39,949 bases of DNA from Aliishimia sp965369035. Lineage in GTDB: Bacteria; Pseudomonadota; Alphaproteobacteria; Rhodobacterales; Rhodobacteraceae. The stretch is from positions 1 to 39,949 of the forward strand of contig CBDUPF010000002.1 of NCBI GenBank assembly GCA_965369035.1. The letters are read 5' to 3'. This document shows, piece after piece, positions 24,503 to 33,165 of this stretch. Under the pieces are notes generated by a model. It was not told the origin of the DNA and ran no database searches. It saw only the letters and a list, made by a program, of their open reading frames with translations. Every line of letters starts with the position of its first letter. Position 1 is the first letter of the stretch. The translations under genes and the position numbers were made by a program.

Positions 24503-25396
24503 TCAGTTCTCGGCCTTCTCGACGGTCTCTTCCTTCGATTGAAGCTGATCGTAGGGCGCGTCCTTGGCGATGGCGTCGTCCTTCACCGCCTCGCTTGAGG
24601 CTCCGCCGACTTCCACACCGGTGGAGGCAGGCTCTTCCGCTTCGGTGGAGACCGCCTCTTCCACGGGGGCCTCTTCCATGGCGCCGATATCGACGCCGGC
24701 CGCCCCGAGCTGTGCGCTCATGCCGTCAAGTGCCGCGCGCGAGGCGAGATCGCAGTAGAGCGAGATCGCACGTGCCGCGTCATCGTTGCCCGGGATCGGG
24801 TAGTCGATGCCATCGGGCGAGCAGTTCGTGTCCACGACCGCCACGATCGGAATGCCCAGCTTCTGCGCTTCGGCGACGGCAAGCGCTTCCTTCTTCACGT
24901 CGATGATGAACAGCAGGTCGGGACGTCCGCCCATCTCGGCGATGCCGCCGAGGGACGCTTGCAGCTTGGCATGGTCACGCTCCATGCCGAGGCGTTCCTT
25001 CTTGGTCAGACCTTCGAAGCCGGATGCGGCCTGCTCTTCGATGGATTTCAAGCGGTTGATCGACTGGGACACCGTCTGCCAGTTGGTCAGAGTGCCGCCC
25101 AGCCAGCGGTAGTTCATGTAGTATTGCGCGCATTTCTCGGCAGCGTCCGCGATCGGGGACTGTGCCTGGCGCTTGGTCCCGACGAAGAGCACACGGCCCC
25201 CCTTGGCCACTGTCTCGCGGACCGCGTTCAACGCCGCATCGAGCAGCGGAACGGTCTGCGTCAGGTCGAGAATGTGGATGCCGTTGCGGCTACCATAGAT
25301 GAACTGCCCCATCTTGGGGTTCCATCTTTGCGTCTGGTGGCCGAAGTGAACGCCGGCTTCAAGCAGCTGGCGCATGGAGAACTCGGGAAGAGCCAT
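24503..25396 (-). CDS. rpsB: 30S ribosomal protein S2
   Basis: This 297-residue S2 begins M-A-L-P-E-F-S-M-R-Q-L-L-E-A-G-V-H-F-G-H-Q. It shows the family patterns F-V-G-T-K-R-Q-A, N-Y-R-W-L-G-G-T-L-T-N and I-P-I-V-A-V-V-D-T-N. The E. coli protein is about 241 residues. Here an acidic, Ala/Glu-rich tail of roughly 50-60 residues follows the conserved core, as in other alphaproteobacteria. It has its own promoter and a structured leader and is followed by tsf. Confidence 0.97.
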   Translation of the reverse strand: MALPEFSMRQLLEAGVHFGHQTQRWNPKMGQFIYGSRNGIHILDLTQTVPLLDAALNAVRETVAKGGRVLFVGTKRQAQSPIADAAEKCAQYYMNYRWLGGTLTNWQTVSQSINRLKSIEEQAASGFEGLTKKERLGMERDHAKLQASLGGIAEMGGRPDLLFIIDVKKEALAVAEAQKLGIPIVAVVDTNCSPDGIDYPIPGNDDAARAISLYCDLASRAALDGMSAQLGAAGVDIGAMEEAPVEEAVSTEAEEPASTGVEVGGASSEAVKDDAIAKDAPYDQLQSKEETVEKAEN

Positions 25397-25424
25397 GTCG
25401 TTTTCCTTTCCGGTTTAGGCCTTC

Positions 25425-25501
25425 GGCGGGGTGTCTCAGCCCGTGTTCGGGCCAACCGGCGGACCGTCGGGGATGTCTCCCCCAAGCGGCCCAACCCCGC
25501 C
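25425..25501 (-). promoter_or_regulatory. Structured leader of the rpsB mRNA
   Basis: The ends of this leader segment pair as GGCGGGG with CCCCGCC. Inside, TTGGGCC pairs with GGCCCGA, and a smaller hairpin forms from GGGGGAGACATCCCC. The nested layout sits between the predicted promoter and the start codon. Ribosomal protein leaders often bind their own product, so feedback by S2 is a reasonable guess. Confidence 0.5.
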
Positions 25502-25519
25502 AGCGGAGTTGATGGCGCG

Positions 25520-25548
25520 CGTATAAGGAGGACGTCCGCCTATTGCAA
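25520..25548 (-). promoter_or_regulatory. Promoter of rpsB-tsf
   Basis: On the minus strand, TTGCAA (25543-25548) and TATACG (25520-25525) are separated by 17 bases, a good match to a housekeeping promoter. It overlaps the end of olsA and would give a leader of about 120 bases. Confidence 0.65.
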
Positions 25549-26394
25549 CCCCGAATTCGCCATGGCCCGAAGGCTCTCGAACCCCGCGCGGACCTCTGCC
25601 TCACAGGTCGTCGCCAACGCCTTGCGATCGGAGTAGTCGGCCACCGCGACCGGCGGATGATACATGACTTCCACCCGGCCCTGCCGGGGCGCGGCAAGCA
25701 CGCGGAGGGCATGGGCGCCGAAGCTCATCGAACCCCACCAGCCGTAGAACCAGTCCTCCTCCCCTGGCGGTGCGTGGTAGACGACGCTGACGGGCTGCAG
25801 GCGGAGTTGCGGACGCAAGTGGTCGGACAGGAACGCGGCAAACAGCGTGGTCTTGAACGGCAGCACCCGGCGCCCGTCCGTGCTGGTGCCTTCCGGGAAG
25901 AAGAGAAGCTTGTGACCGGCAAGCAGCCGTGCCTCGAAAAGTTCGGCCTGCGCGCGCGCCTGCCTGCGATCCGTCCTGTCGATGAAGATGGTCCCGGTCA
26001 TGCGGGCGAGCCAGCCGATGCCGGGCCACGTCGCCACCTCGGATTTCGACACGAAGTACAGCGGGACCCGCGCGTTCAACACGAGGATGTCGAGCCAACT
26101 GCCATGATTTGCCACCTTTGCCGCCCGGCCCGTCGCAGGCTTTCCGTGCACGACATACCGGATGCCGATGATCCGCAGGACGTTGCGGCAGACGAAAACG
26201 GTAATCCACGGACTCACCGGCCGCCGCGCGCCAAACATCGGCCGTTCGACGATCCGGATGGATGTCAGAAGCACGAAACACGTGGCGATCAGGACGACCG
26301 ACGGCACGCCCCGCATGACCACGCGAAACCACCCTGTCCCGCTCGGTGTTGCGATTTCCGGCTCCGCAACCTCTGCCCAGCCCGGATCGGTCAT
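25540..26394 (-). CDS. olsA: Lyso-ornithine lipid O-acyltransferase (PlsC-like)
   Basis: This 284-residue acyltransferase has the PlsC-family motifs N-H-G-S-W-L-D (HX4D catalytic pair) and F-F-P-E-G-T-S-T, plus an N-terminal hydrophobic anchor near residues 20-45. OlsA adds the second fatty acid to lyso-ornithine lipid in the inner membrane. Alone it could equally be a 1-acyl-glycerol-3-phosphate acyltransferase. Position decides: it overlaps the olsB stop by four bases (ATGA at 26391-26394). The start M-T-D-P-G-W at 26394 was chosen for that overlap. Confidence 0.88.
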   Translation of the reverse strand: MTDPGWAEVAEPEIATPSGTGWFRVVMRGVPSVVLIATCFVLLTSIRIVERPMFGARRPVSPWITVFVCRNVLRIIGIRYVVHGKPATGRAAKVANHGSWLDILVLNARVPLYFVSKSEVATWPGIGWLARMTGTIFIDRTDRRQARAQAELFEARLLAGHKLLFFPEGTSTDGRRVLPFKTTLFAAFLSDHLRPQLRLQPVSVVYHAPPGEEDWFYGWWGSMSFGAHALRVLAAPRQGRVEVMYHPPVAVADYSDRKALATTCEAEVRAGFESLRAMANSGLQ

Positions 26395-27152
26395 TCCGCA
26401 GCCGGCTGGTAGAGCCGCGCAGCACGATTGTTGAGCGCGCAGGCGTCCATGATCATGCACACGTCGATGCAGTTGAACGCGTGATCGACAAAGGCGCCAT
26501 CGCCGACCATGCCGCCCATCCGGAGGTACGCCTTGATGAGCGGCGGCATCGCGACCATGGCGGCGCGCCGGTCAAGTTGCGCTTCCGGGATCAGGTCCAT
26601 GCGCTGATGGTCGCGCGACCGGACACGGAGACCGGCGGGCGCGAGGTGGCGGTGATGCAGAAGACTGAGCGGGCCGGCCAGGCTTTGCGGATCGGTGCCC
26701 TTGAGGCTCGCCACACCGAACAGGATTTCCGACCCGTGCACTGCCACGTACCGCGCGAGCCCGGTCCAGAGATGGAACATCGCCAACCCGCCGCGGTAGT
26801 CGGCATGAACGCAAGACCGGCCCAACTCGAGCAGGTTGCGACCCGACGCCTTGAGCGGGCCGAGGTCGTATTCCGCATCGCAATAGAACCCCCCGGCACG
26901 CGCAGCCTGATCGCCGCGCAACACGCGGTAGACACCCACGGCATTGCCGTTGTCCGTATCGCGCAGGATCAGGTGATCGGCAAAGGCGTCGAACCTGTCG
27001 GCTTCCTGCCGCGTCGCGTGATCGACCCCCTCGCCGCCCACGCCGAGTTCGGTGACGAACACGTCATATCGCAAAGACTGCGCCGCGCGGATGTCCTCTT
27101 CGCTGTCGGCCAGCGTGAGTTGAAGCCCATCCCTCTCAAACCCGATCGTCAT
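26391..27152 (-). CDS. olsB: Ornithine-acyl-ACP N-acyltransferase
   Basis: This 253-residue GNAT-fold enzyme transfers a 3-hydroxyacyl chain from ACP to the alpha-amino group of ornithine, the first step of ornithine lipid synthesis. Family patterns include Q-S-L-R-Y-D-V-F-V-T-E-L-G near residue 25, L-E-L-G-R-S-C-V-H near 108, and late M-P-P-L-I-K-A-Y-L-R-M-G-G. Ornithine lipids are phosphorus-free and replace phospholipids in many marine bacteria under phosphate limitation. The gene is first in a two-gene operon with olsA. Confidence 0.93.
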   Translation of the reverse strand: MTIGFERDGLQLTLADSEEDIRAAQSLRYDVFVTELGVGGEGVDHATRQEADRFDAFADHLILRDTDNGNAVGVYRVLRGDQAARAGGFYCDAEYDLGPLKASGRNLLELGRSCVHADYRGGLAMFHLWTGLARYVAVHGSEILFGVASLKGTDPQSLAGPLSLLHHRHLAPAGLRVRSRDHQRMDLIPEAQLDRRAAMVAMPPLIKAYLRMGGMVGDGAFVDHAFNCIDVCMIMDACALNNRAARLYQPAAE

Positions 27153-27269
27153 GCCTCGTTCGTCTCAAACCATCCGCCTCGCAGGGTGCGTGCTGGATAG
27201 AGAATACATGTCCCGATGGCAATGTTCGCCGCTCTCGGCAAAGTTGCATTAACTCTTTCGAAACCATAC

Positions 27270-27452
27270 TCATGGTTCAAACACGGGTATGAGGGCTATG
27301 ATCGCGCCATCCAACACGACCTTGCCCGCATCGGGAAAATTGACGGTAATCTTTCCGCCGATGTTTGACTGCACCTGTCCCGTTCCCCATTCCGGGCGGT
27401 CGGGGTGGCGGACAAACATGCCCGGCGAAAGGATTGAGTTCAGTTCGGTCAA
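27270..27452 (-). CDS. DUF3553-family small protein with TTG start
   Basis: This 60-residue protein reads L-S-P-G-M-F-V-R-H-P-D-R-P-E-W-G-T-G-Q-V-Q-S, then K-I-T-V-N-F-P-D-A-G-K-V-V-L-D, and ends P-V-F-E-P. This matches the DUF3553 pattern, a short SH3-like fold of unknown role. No ATG precedes the conserved part; the TTG at 27452 has GGAG five bases upstream and gives the usual length. Divergent from chpT, with only 24 bases between the start codons, so they share control signals. Confidence 0.75.
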   Translation of the reverse strand: MTELNSILSPGMFVRHPDRPEWGTGQVQSNIGGKITVNFPDAGKVVLDGAIIALIPVFEP

Positions 27453-27476
27453 CTTGACTCCAGGAATGCATCTGCA

Positions 27477-28073
27477 ATGACAACCAACAACCCCGACCTC
27501 GCCGCCCTGATCGGTAGCCGTATCTGCCATGATCTGATATCGCCGATCGGCGCGATCAACAATGGCCTGGAACTGCTGGGCATGGCCGGCGAGACCTCCG
27601 GACCCGAACTCAGCCTGATCAGCGAGAGCGTCGGGAACGCCAGCGCGCGGATTCGGTTCTTCCGTCTCGCGTTCGGCGCGGCCAGCGTTCAGGAGGTCTC
27701 GCAACGCGAAATCCTGTCCGTGCTCGAAGACGTGACCCGAGGTTCGAAGCTGCACGTGGAGTGGCACACGCAGGGCGGTGCGCAACGCAGCGACGTGCGG
27801 CTGGTCTTCCTCGCCGAACAATGCCTCGAGACCGCGATGCCGTATGGAGGGGAGATCACGATTTCCAAGGACGTGAACGGGTGGAGCGTGCGCGGCACCA
27901 GCGAGAAGTTCAAGGTGGACCCGGAGCTGTGGGCGATGCTGGCGGACGGCAAGATCCACACCGACATAACCCCGGCACAGGTGCATTTCGCCCTGCTGGC
28001 CGTGCACTGCCGGGAAGAGGACCGGAAGCTGCGCAGCACCATCGCACAGGAAGAAATCCTGATCCGCTTCTGA
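27477..28073 (+). CDS. chpT: Histidine phosphotransferase ChpT
   Basis: This 198-residue protein has a dimerisation/phosphotransfer helix with S-R-I-C-H18-D-L-I-S-P-I-G-A-I-N-N-G, in which H18 is the phosphorylated residue. A degenerate ATPase-like domain follows. ChpT carries phosphate from the hybrid kinase CckA to the response regulators CtrA and CpdR. In Rhodobacteraceae this relay controls motility, gene transfer agent release and c-di-GMP-linked traits. The gene converges on proA. The neighbouring DUF3553 gene has no known link to the relay. Confidence 0.92.
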   Translation: MTTNNPDLAALIGSRICHDLISPIGAINNGLELLGMAGETSGPELSLISESVGNASARIRFFRLAFGAASVQEVSQREILSVLEDVTRGSKLHVEWHTQGGAQRSDVRLVFLAEQCLETAMPYGGEITISKDVNGWSVRGTSEKFKVDPELWAMLADGKIHTDITPAQVHFALLAVHCREEDRKLRSTIAQEEILIRF

Positions 28074-28297
28074 CCGCCGCACAGGCGTAGTCGGCATGCG
28101 CGGTGCCATACGGGGGCGGTTGTTCGAACGGACGCCCCCAGCGCGGGACGTTCAGTGGCGCAACCGGGCAGCTCAAGCTTTCAACCCGCGGCTCCCTACC
28201 CCGGGTCGTGACTATGTCATCCGACGCTGGTGCGACGGGTGCATTGCAAATGCGAGTGCCTCGTCACGCGCCTGTTCGGGCGAGAACAACACGCAGT

Positions 28298-29563
28298 CTA
28301 GGAGCGAACGGTTCCGTCGCCGGTCACCAGGTACTTGAAGCTGGTCAACTGCGTCGCCCCGACCGGGCCGCGTGCGTGGAGCTTGCCGGTGGCAATTCCG
28401 ATCTCAGCCCCCATGCCGAACTCCCCACCGTCGGCGAACTGGGTCGAGGCATTGTGCATCAGGATCGCGCTGTCCAGCCGTTCGAAGAACCGGTCGGCGG
28501 CGGTCTGATCCTCGGTCAGGATGCAGTCGGTATGTCCGGATCCGTATTGCCGGACATGCGCAATGGCCTCATCGATATCCGCGACGACGCGCGCGGCGAT
28601 GTCCATGTCGAGGTATTCGCGCCCCCAATCGTCGCCGGTGGCGGGGATCACGCCGTCGACCTTCTGCACCTCTTCGTCGCCGTGCACGCGGACACCGGCC
28701 TCAAGCAGCGCGCGGATCACGCCCTGGCCGACGGTCGCCATCGCGTCCTTGTGGATCAGCAGGCATTCCGCAGCCCCGCAGATGCCTGTGCGCCGCGTCT
28801 TGGCGTTGAGCACCACCGACAGCGTCTTGACCGGATCGGCGGCAGCATCGACATAGATGTGGACGATCCCCTCGAGATGGGCAAAGACCGGCACCCGCGC
28901 CTCGCGCTGAACGAGCCCGACCAGCCCTTTGCCCCCGCGCGGGACGATCACGTCGATGTACCGGGTCATGGTCAGCATCGCGGTGACGGCGGCCCGGTCG
29001 CGGGTCGGCACAAGCTGGATCGCGTCCTCGGGCAGGCCCGCGTCGCGCAGCCCCTGCACCAGGCAGGCATGCAGCGCCTGAGAGCTGTGCAGGCTCTCCG
29101 ACCCGCCGCGCAGGATCACCGCATTGCCCGCCTTTAGGCAGAGTGCCCCGGCATCCGCAGTGACATTGGGGCGGGATTCGTAGATCACACCCACCACGCC
29201 CAGCGGCGTGCGCACCCGCTGGATATGCAGGCCCGACGGCTGATCCCATTCGGCGATCACCTCGCCCACCGGGTCGGGCTGCTCCGCCACGGCGCGCAGG
29301 CTGTCGACGATGCCGCGGATGCGGGACTCGTCGAGCTTCAGCCTGTCCATCATGGCCGGCGTCAGCCCCTTCTCGCGCCCGAATTCGAGGTCTTTCTCAT
29401 TGGCCTCGATGATCGCCGCCCGGTTCTTCCAGACGTTTTCGGCTGCGGAGATCAGCGCCGCGTGCTTGCGCTCCGCGTTTGCAAAGGCCAGTTGCGCCGC
29501 TGCCGCACGCGCCGCTTCGCCCATGGCGGTCATCATCGCCGGGATATCGTTCAAGTCTTTCAT
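28298..29563 (-). CDS. proA: Gamma-glutamyl phosphate reductase
   Basis: This 421-residue aldehyde-dehydrogenase-like enzyme makes glutamate semialdehyde from gamma-glutamyl phosphate with NADPH, the second step of proline synthesis. Family patterns seen are V-P-R-G-G-K-G-L near residue 208 and the catalytic-cysteine segment R-R-T-G-I-C-G-A-A-E. Length is as expected. It follows proB by 25 bases and is the last gene of the obgE-proB-proA run. Confidence 0.96.
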   Translation of the reverse strand: MKDLNDIPAMMTAMGEAARAAAAQLAFANAERKHAALISAAENVWKNRAAIIEANEKDLEFGREKGLTPAMMDRLKLDESRIRGIVDSLRAVAEQPDPVGEVIAEWDQPSGLHIQRVRTPLGVVGVIYESRPNVTADAGALCLKAGNAVILRGGSESLHSSQALHACLVQGLRDAGLPEDAIQLVPTRDRAAVTAMLTMTRYIDVIVPRGGKGLVGLVQREARVPVFAHLEGIVHIYVDAAADPVKTLSVVLNAKTRRTGICGAAECLLIHKDAMATVGQGVIRALLEAGVRVHGDEEVQKVDGVIPATGDDWGREYLDMDIAARVVADIDEAIAHVRQYGSGHTDCILTEDQTAADRFFERLDSAILMHNASTQFADGGEFGMGAEIGIATGKLHARGPVGATQLTSFKYLVTGDGTVRS

Positions 29564-29588
29564 CGCTGGGGTCCTCCGTTGGACGGGG

Positions 29589-30695
29589 TCAGAGTGCCAT
29601 ATCGTCGCGGTGGATCAAGGCCGCGCGGCCGGGATACCCGAGAATGGTCTCGATCCGCGAGGATTGCTGTCCCCGGATCGCGTCGGCCTCGGTGCTGGTG
29701 TAACGGCTGAGCCCCAGGCCGATCTGGTGGCCCGTGGCGTCGAGAATGGCAACCGGGTCGCCCCGCCCGAAAGCGCCGGTGACCGCCTTGACCCCGGCGG
29801 GCAGCAGGCTCTTGCCACTGCGCAATGCGGTTACCGCGCCGGGGTCTAGTTGCAGCGTTCCGCGCGGCTTCATCGTCCCGATCCATCGCTTGCGAGCGGC
29901 TTGCGGGTCGAGTCCGGCCGTGAACCACGTGGCCTTTGCCCCGGCTTCAAGCGCCTGAAGCGGCCGCAAGCGGGAGCCTTCGGTGATCGCCATCGCGCAG
30001 CCGGCCGCGGTCGCGGTCTTGGCGGCCATCAACTTGGTCTTCATCCCGCCCTTCGACAGGCCCGACCCGGCGTCGCCCGCCATCGCCTCGATCTCCGGCG
30101 TGATGCGGTCGATGACATCGAAACGCGTGGCGCTCGGATCCTGCATCGGGTTGGCCGAATAGAATCCATCCACGTCCGACAACAGCACCAGAACATCCGC
30201 ACCGATGGTGGCGGCGACCTGCGCGGCCAGCCTGTCGTTGTCACCGAACCGGATCTCGTCCGTGGCAACCGTGTCGTTTTCGTTCACGATCGGGACCACC
30301 CCAAGGCCCAGAAGCTGTTCCAGCGTGGCACGGGAATTGAGATACCGGCGGCGGTTCGCGGAATCCTCCAGCGTCACCAGCACCTGCGCCGTGGTGATCC
30401 CATGCGGGGCCAGCGCCTCCTCGTAGGCGCGCGCCAGACGGATTTGCCCGACCGCTGCGGCGGCCTGCGATTGCTCCAGTGGCAACTCCGCCGCGGCCAG
30501 TTTCAGGACACCGCGTCCCAGCGCAATCGACCCGGAAGACACCAGCGTCACATCCTTGCCCAGCGACTTCAGCCACTGCACGTCCTCTGCCAGCGCATGA
30601 AGCCAGTCGGAACGCAGGTGCCCGGTGTTCCTGTCCACCAATAGTGCCGAGCCGATCTTTACGACCACCCGCCGCGCAGTCGTCAGGGCCGCCAT
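29589..30695 (-). CDS. proB: Glutamate 5-kinase
   Basis: This 368-residue kinase begins R-R-V-V-V-K-I-G-S-A-L-L-V with the ATP-binding V-K-I-G-S motif. It has V-S-S-G-S-I-A-L-G, N-E-N-D-T-V-A-T-D-E-I-R-F-G-D-N-D and G-G-M-K-T-K-L-M-A-A. The last 90 or so residues form a PUA domain, as in long ProB proteins. It phosphorylates glutamate and is usually feedback-inhibited by proline. The ATG at 30695 overlaps the end of obgE by 13 bases; the frame is open far upstream, but that part is antisense-type shadow of obgE. Confidence 0.95.
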   Translation of the reverse strand: MAALTTARRVVVKIGSALLVDRNTGHLRSDWLHALAEDVQWLKSLGKDVTLVSSGSIALGRGVLKLAAAELPLEQSQAAAAVGQIRLARAYEEALAPHGITTAQVLVTLEDSANRRRYLNSRATLEQLLGLGVVPIVNENDTVATDEIRFGDNDRLAAQVAATIGADVLVLLSDVDGFYSANPMQDPSATRFDVIDRITPEIEAMAGDAGSGLSKGGMKTKLMAAKTATAAGCAMAITEGSRLRPLQALEAGAKATWFTAGLDPQAARKRWIGTMKPRGTLQLDPGAVTALRSGKSLLPAGVKAVTGAFGRGDPVAILDATGHQIGLGLSRYTSTEADAIRGQQSSRIETILGYPGRAALIHRDDMAL

Positions 30696-31720
30696 GGCGC
30701 GGTCTCCGCGGGTTTTTCCTCTTCTTCCGCGCGGGCGGCGATCACGAGCTTCCGCATGGCGCGCAGAACCTCCGTCACCCCGTCGCCGGACACACCGGAC
30801 ATCAGGTACACCTGTCCCCCGCTGGCCTTCTGCAGGACGTCCGCCTGCATCTGCGTCAGCTCGGGTCCGAGCGCGTCGATCTTGTTGAGAACCGTCAGCC
30901 GCGGTTTCTTCGCCAACTCCCCGCCATAGGCTTCGAGCTCGGCGATCACGGTGCGGTAGTCCTCGTCCGGTGTATCGGATGTCCCGTCGACCAGGTGCAC
31001 TAGAGCCGCGCAGCGCTCCACATGGCCCAGGAACCGGTCGCCGATGCCCTTGCCCTCGGACGCGCCCTCGATCAGCCCGGGGATGTCGGCCACGACGAAT
31101 TCGCGCCCGTCCACGCCCACGACGCCAAGGTTCGGGTGCAGCGTGGTGAACGGGTAATCCGCGATCTTGGGCCGTGCGTTCGAGGTGGCCGCGAGGAAGG
31201 TCGACTTGCCGGCATTGGGCAGACCCAACAACCCCACATCCGCGATCAGCTTCAGCCGCAGCCACAGCGTGCGCTCCACCCCGTCCTGACCGGCATTGGC
31301 GCGCCGTGGGGCCTGGTTCGTCGCGGACTTGAAATGCAGGTTGCCCCAGCCGCCGTTGCCGCCATGCGCCAGTTCCACGCGCTGCCCGACCTCGGTCAGA
31401 TCGGCGATCACCGTCTCCTGATCCTCTTCCAAAATCTCCGTACCCACCGGAACGCGCAGAACGATATCCTCGCCCGACTTGCCCGTGCGCTGGCGCCCCA
31501 TGCCGGGACGGCCGTTCTCGGCGAAGAAATGCTGCTGATAACGGAAGTCGATCAGGGTATTGAGACCGTCCACCGCCTCGGCCCAGACGGACCCGCCGTT
31601 GCCGCCATCGCCGCCATCCGGCCCGCCGAATTCGATGTATTTCTCTCGCCGGAACGAAATGCATCCTGCACCGCCGCTGCCCGAGCGGATATGGACCTTG
31701 GCAAGATCAAGAAATTTCAT
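30683..31720 (-). CDS. obgE: GTPase Obg
   Basis: This 345-residue GTPase has the glycine-rich Obg domain (G-S-G-G-A-G-C-I-S-F-R-R-E-K at about 15-28, G-G-D-G-G-N-G-G-S-V-W). The G domain has Walker A G-L-P-N-A-G-K-S-T near 166, switch D-I-P-G-L-I-E-G and N-K-I-D near 285. Obg acts in ribosome large-subunit maturation and stress control. It is downstream of rplU-rpmA, a common bacterial arrangement, though a GNAT gene and a hairpin intervene here. Confidence 0.96.
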   Translation of the reverse strand: MKFLDLAKVHIRSGSGGAGCISFRREKYIEFGGPDGGDGGNGGSVWAEAVDGLNTLIDFRYQQHFFAENGRPGMGRQRTGKSGEDIVLRVPVGTEILEEDQETVIADLTEVGQRVELAHGGNGGWGNLHFKSATNQAPRRANAGQDGVERTLWLRLKLIADVGLLGLPNAGKSTFLAATSNARPKIADYPFTTLHPNLGVVGVDGREFVVADIPGLIEGASEGKGIGDRFLGHVERCAALVHLVDGTSDTPDEDYRTVIAELEAYGGELAKKPRLTVLNKIDALGPELTQMQADVLQKASGGQVYLMSGVSGDGVTEVLRAMRKLVIAARAEEEEKPAETAPWRP

Positions 31721-31950
31721 CGCTCAGCAATCCCCGGCGTCGTACCGCTGCCGTCTATCCCTTTGTCCCGAAACACTCAAGCCGGCGCGAAGCGCTGACC
31801 CCGGGTTGCAGAGAGCACAAAGGGAGGGTGCGCGAGCGCGCGAGTCGACCGGGCACGGATGAAACGCCGGCGTGCGCCAGTCTTGGGGACAACGGTTGCC
31901 GGGCGCCGGCAATGACCCGCGCCCGGTCCCGTATCACTATGTCCGAGATT

Positions 31951-32490
31951 TCACCGAAGCGTCTTCAGATAGGTCCATGTCGGGACCGTCGCGTCCCGCG
32001 CCACCGAGAAGCTTTCGGCATCGCCCAGATAGGCGAAACCGCAGCGTGTCAGCACCCGGGCCGACGCCGGGTTGTCCTGAAACACCGATCCGAAAATCGT
32101 CCTGCAATCCTGGGGATTGGCATCGACCAGCGCCTGGACCGCCGTCTGCGCCACGCCCACGTTCCAGAAGGCCGGTGCGACCCAGTAGCCGATTTCGGAC
32201 TGGTCACGGTCGAGGCGCCAGAGCGAGATGAGCCCCATCAGTTCTGCCCCGCCGGTCCGCGTCGCATCCATGACCCAGACGTCCTCGGTCCGGTCCTCCG
32301 ACATCGATCGCGCCACGAAATCCGCGGCCGCGCCGGGCGGCAGCGGATGCGGAATGGACGTCGTCATGCGCGCGACGCGTGGATCGCTCCCGTAATGTTC
32401 GATCAGGCCCTGATCGGACTTGCGCACCGGCCGCAGGTCGAACCACTCGGTTGCGATGACGGGCTGGTTCAAAATCGTTTCGTATCTCAT
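31951..32490 (-). CDS. GNAT-family N-acetyltransferase (RimJ/RimL type)
   Basis: This 179-residue protein has the RimJ/RimL-like GNAT layout: L-R-P-V-R-K-S-D near residue 20, the strand E-I-G-Y-W-V-A-P-A-F-W-N-V-G-V-A-Q-T-A (acetyl-CoA binding region), and N-P-A-S-A-R-V-L-T-R-C-G-F near the end. The acceptor is unknown. The start at 32490 has AGGAGGG nine bases upstream; a second ATG at 32499 directly abuts that site and is less likely. A GNAT gene between rpmA and obgE is, as far as I recall, common in Rhodobacteraceae. Confidence 0.85.
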   Translation of the reverse strand: MRYETILNQPVIATEWFDLRPVRKSDQGLIEHYGSDPRVARMTTSIPHPLPPGAAADFVARSMSEDRTEDVWVMDATRTGGAELMGLISLWRLDRDQSEIGYWVAPAFWNVGVAQTAVQALVDANPQDCRTIFGSVFQDNPASARVLTRCGFAYLGDAESFSVARDATVPTWTYLKTLR

Positions 32491-32553
32491 TGGTCTCATC
32501 CCTCCTCAGACAAGGACCATCGTCAACGGACGTGCGATGCACGGCCGACCCGC

Positions 32554-32796
32554 TCAGGCAATTCTCGGATCGCGGAAGCTTGAAGTTCCGGGACCCATTG
32601 GCCGCCGCAACAGCCACGGGCCGCCCGAACAAGGGCCAGCCATACCGTCGTGGGCATTGAAAATTGGTAAACTCTCAGATTTTCGAAAGGCCGGACCGAT
32701 ATGGGCCCGCGCCATGAACGCGTACGGTCGAACATTCATATCGACGGCGTTTCGCGACATGCCGCGAGACGGTCGGTCGCAGGCTTTTGTCATCAT
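32554..32796 (-). CDS. Possible small protein, unrecognised
   Basis: This 80-codon frame begins M-M-T-K-A-C-D-R-P-S-R-G and has AGGGAG eight bases before the ATG. No domain, signal peptide or helix is recognised. Its start region shares 11 identical bases (CATTGGTCTCA on the plus strand) with the start region of the next GNAT gene. It may be a real small gene, a remnant of a duplicated GNAT gene, or a chance frame in the roughly 390-base gap between the GNAT gene and rpmA. Confidence 0.3.
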   Translation of the reverse strand: MMTKACDRPSRGMSRNAVDMNVRPYAFMARAHIGPAFRKSESLPIFNAHDGMAGPCSGGPWLLRRPMGPGTSSFRDPRIA

Positions 32797-32821
32797 TGGT
32801 CTCACTCCCTAACAAACGCGC

Positions 32822-32851
32822 GGGGGACCGGCAGCGTTCTGCCGATCCCCC
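32822..32851 (-). terminator. Strong hairpin after rpmA
   Basis: A 13-base stem (GGGGGATCGGCAG with CTGCCGGTCCCCC, one G-T pair) and a four-base loop lie 32 bases after the rpmA stop. The following T content is poor (GCGCGTTTGTT), so it may terminate only in part or protect the message end. Confidence 0.6.
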
Positions 32852-32883
32852 TTGAAATTCTCGCCATCAAAAAGGTTGTCGGC

Positions 32884-33153
32884 TTACTCCGCAGCCTCCG
32901 CTACCGGAAGGACGGAAATGAATGTACGCCCTTTGAGCCCCTTGTGGAAAGTCACGGCCCCGGCATCGGTCGCGAAGATCGTGTGATCCTTGCCCATGCC
33001 CACGCCCTGGCCGGGCCAGAACTTCGTGCCGCGCTGACGCACGATGATGTTGCCCGGATTGGCGGTTTCGCCACCGTAGAGTTTCACGCCGAGGCGACGG
33101 CCCGCGGAGTCGCGGCCGTTGCGGGAGGAACCGCCTGCTTTCTTGTGTGCCAT
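32884..33153 (-). CDS. rpmA: 50S ribosomal protein L27
   Basis: This 89-residue protein begins M-A-H-K-K-A-G-G-S-S-R-N-G-R-D-S and keeps the family core G-N-I-I-V-R-Q-R-G-T-K-F and P-G-Q-G-V-G-M-G-K-D-H-T-I-F. L27 reaches the peptidyl transferase centre with its N-terminal tail. There is no cleaved N-terminal extension of the Firmicutes kind. It lies 12 bases after rplU in the same operon. Confidence 0.97.
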   Translation of the reverse strand: MAHKKAGGSSRNGRDSAGRRLGVKLYGGETANPGNIIVRQRGTKFWPGQGVGMGKDHTIFATDAGAVTFHKGLKGRTFISVLPVAEAAE

Positions 33154-33165
33154 TGATCTCTCTCC

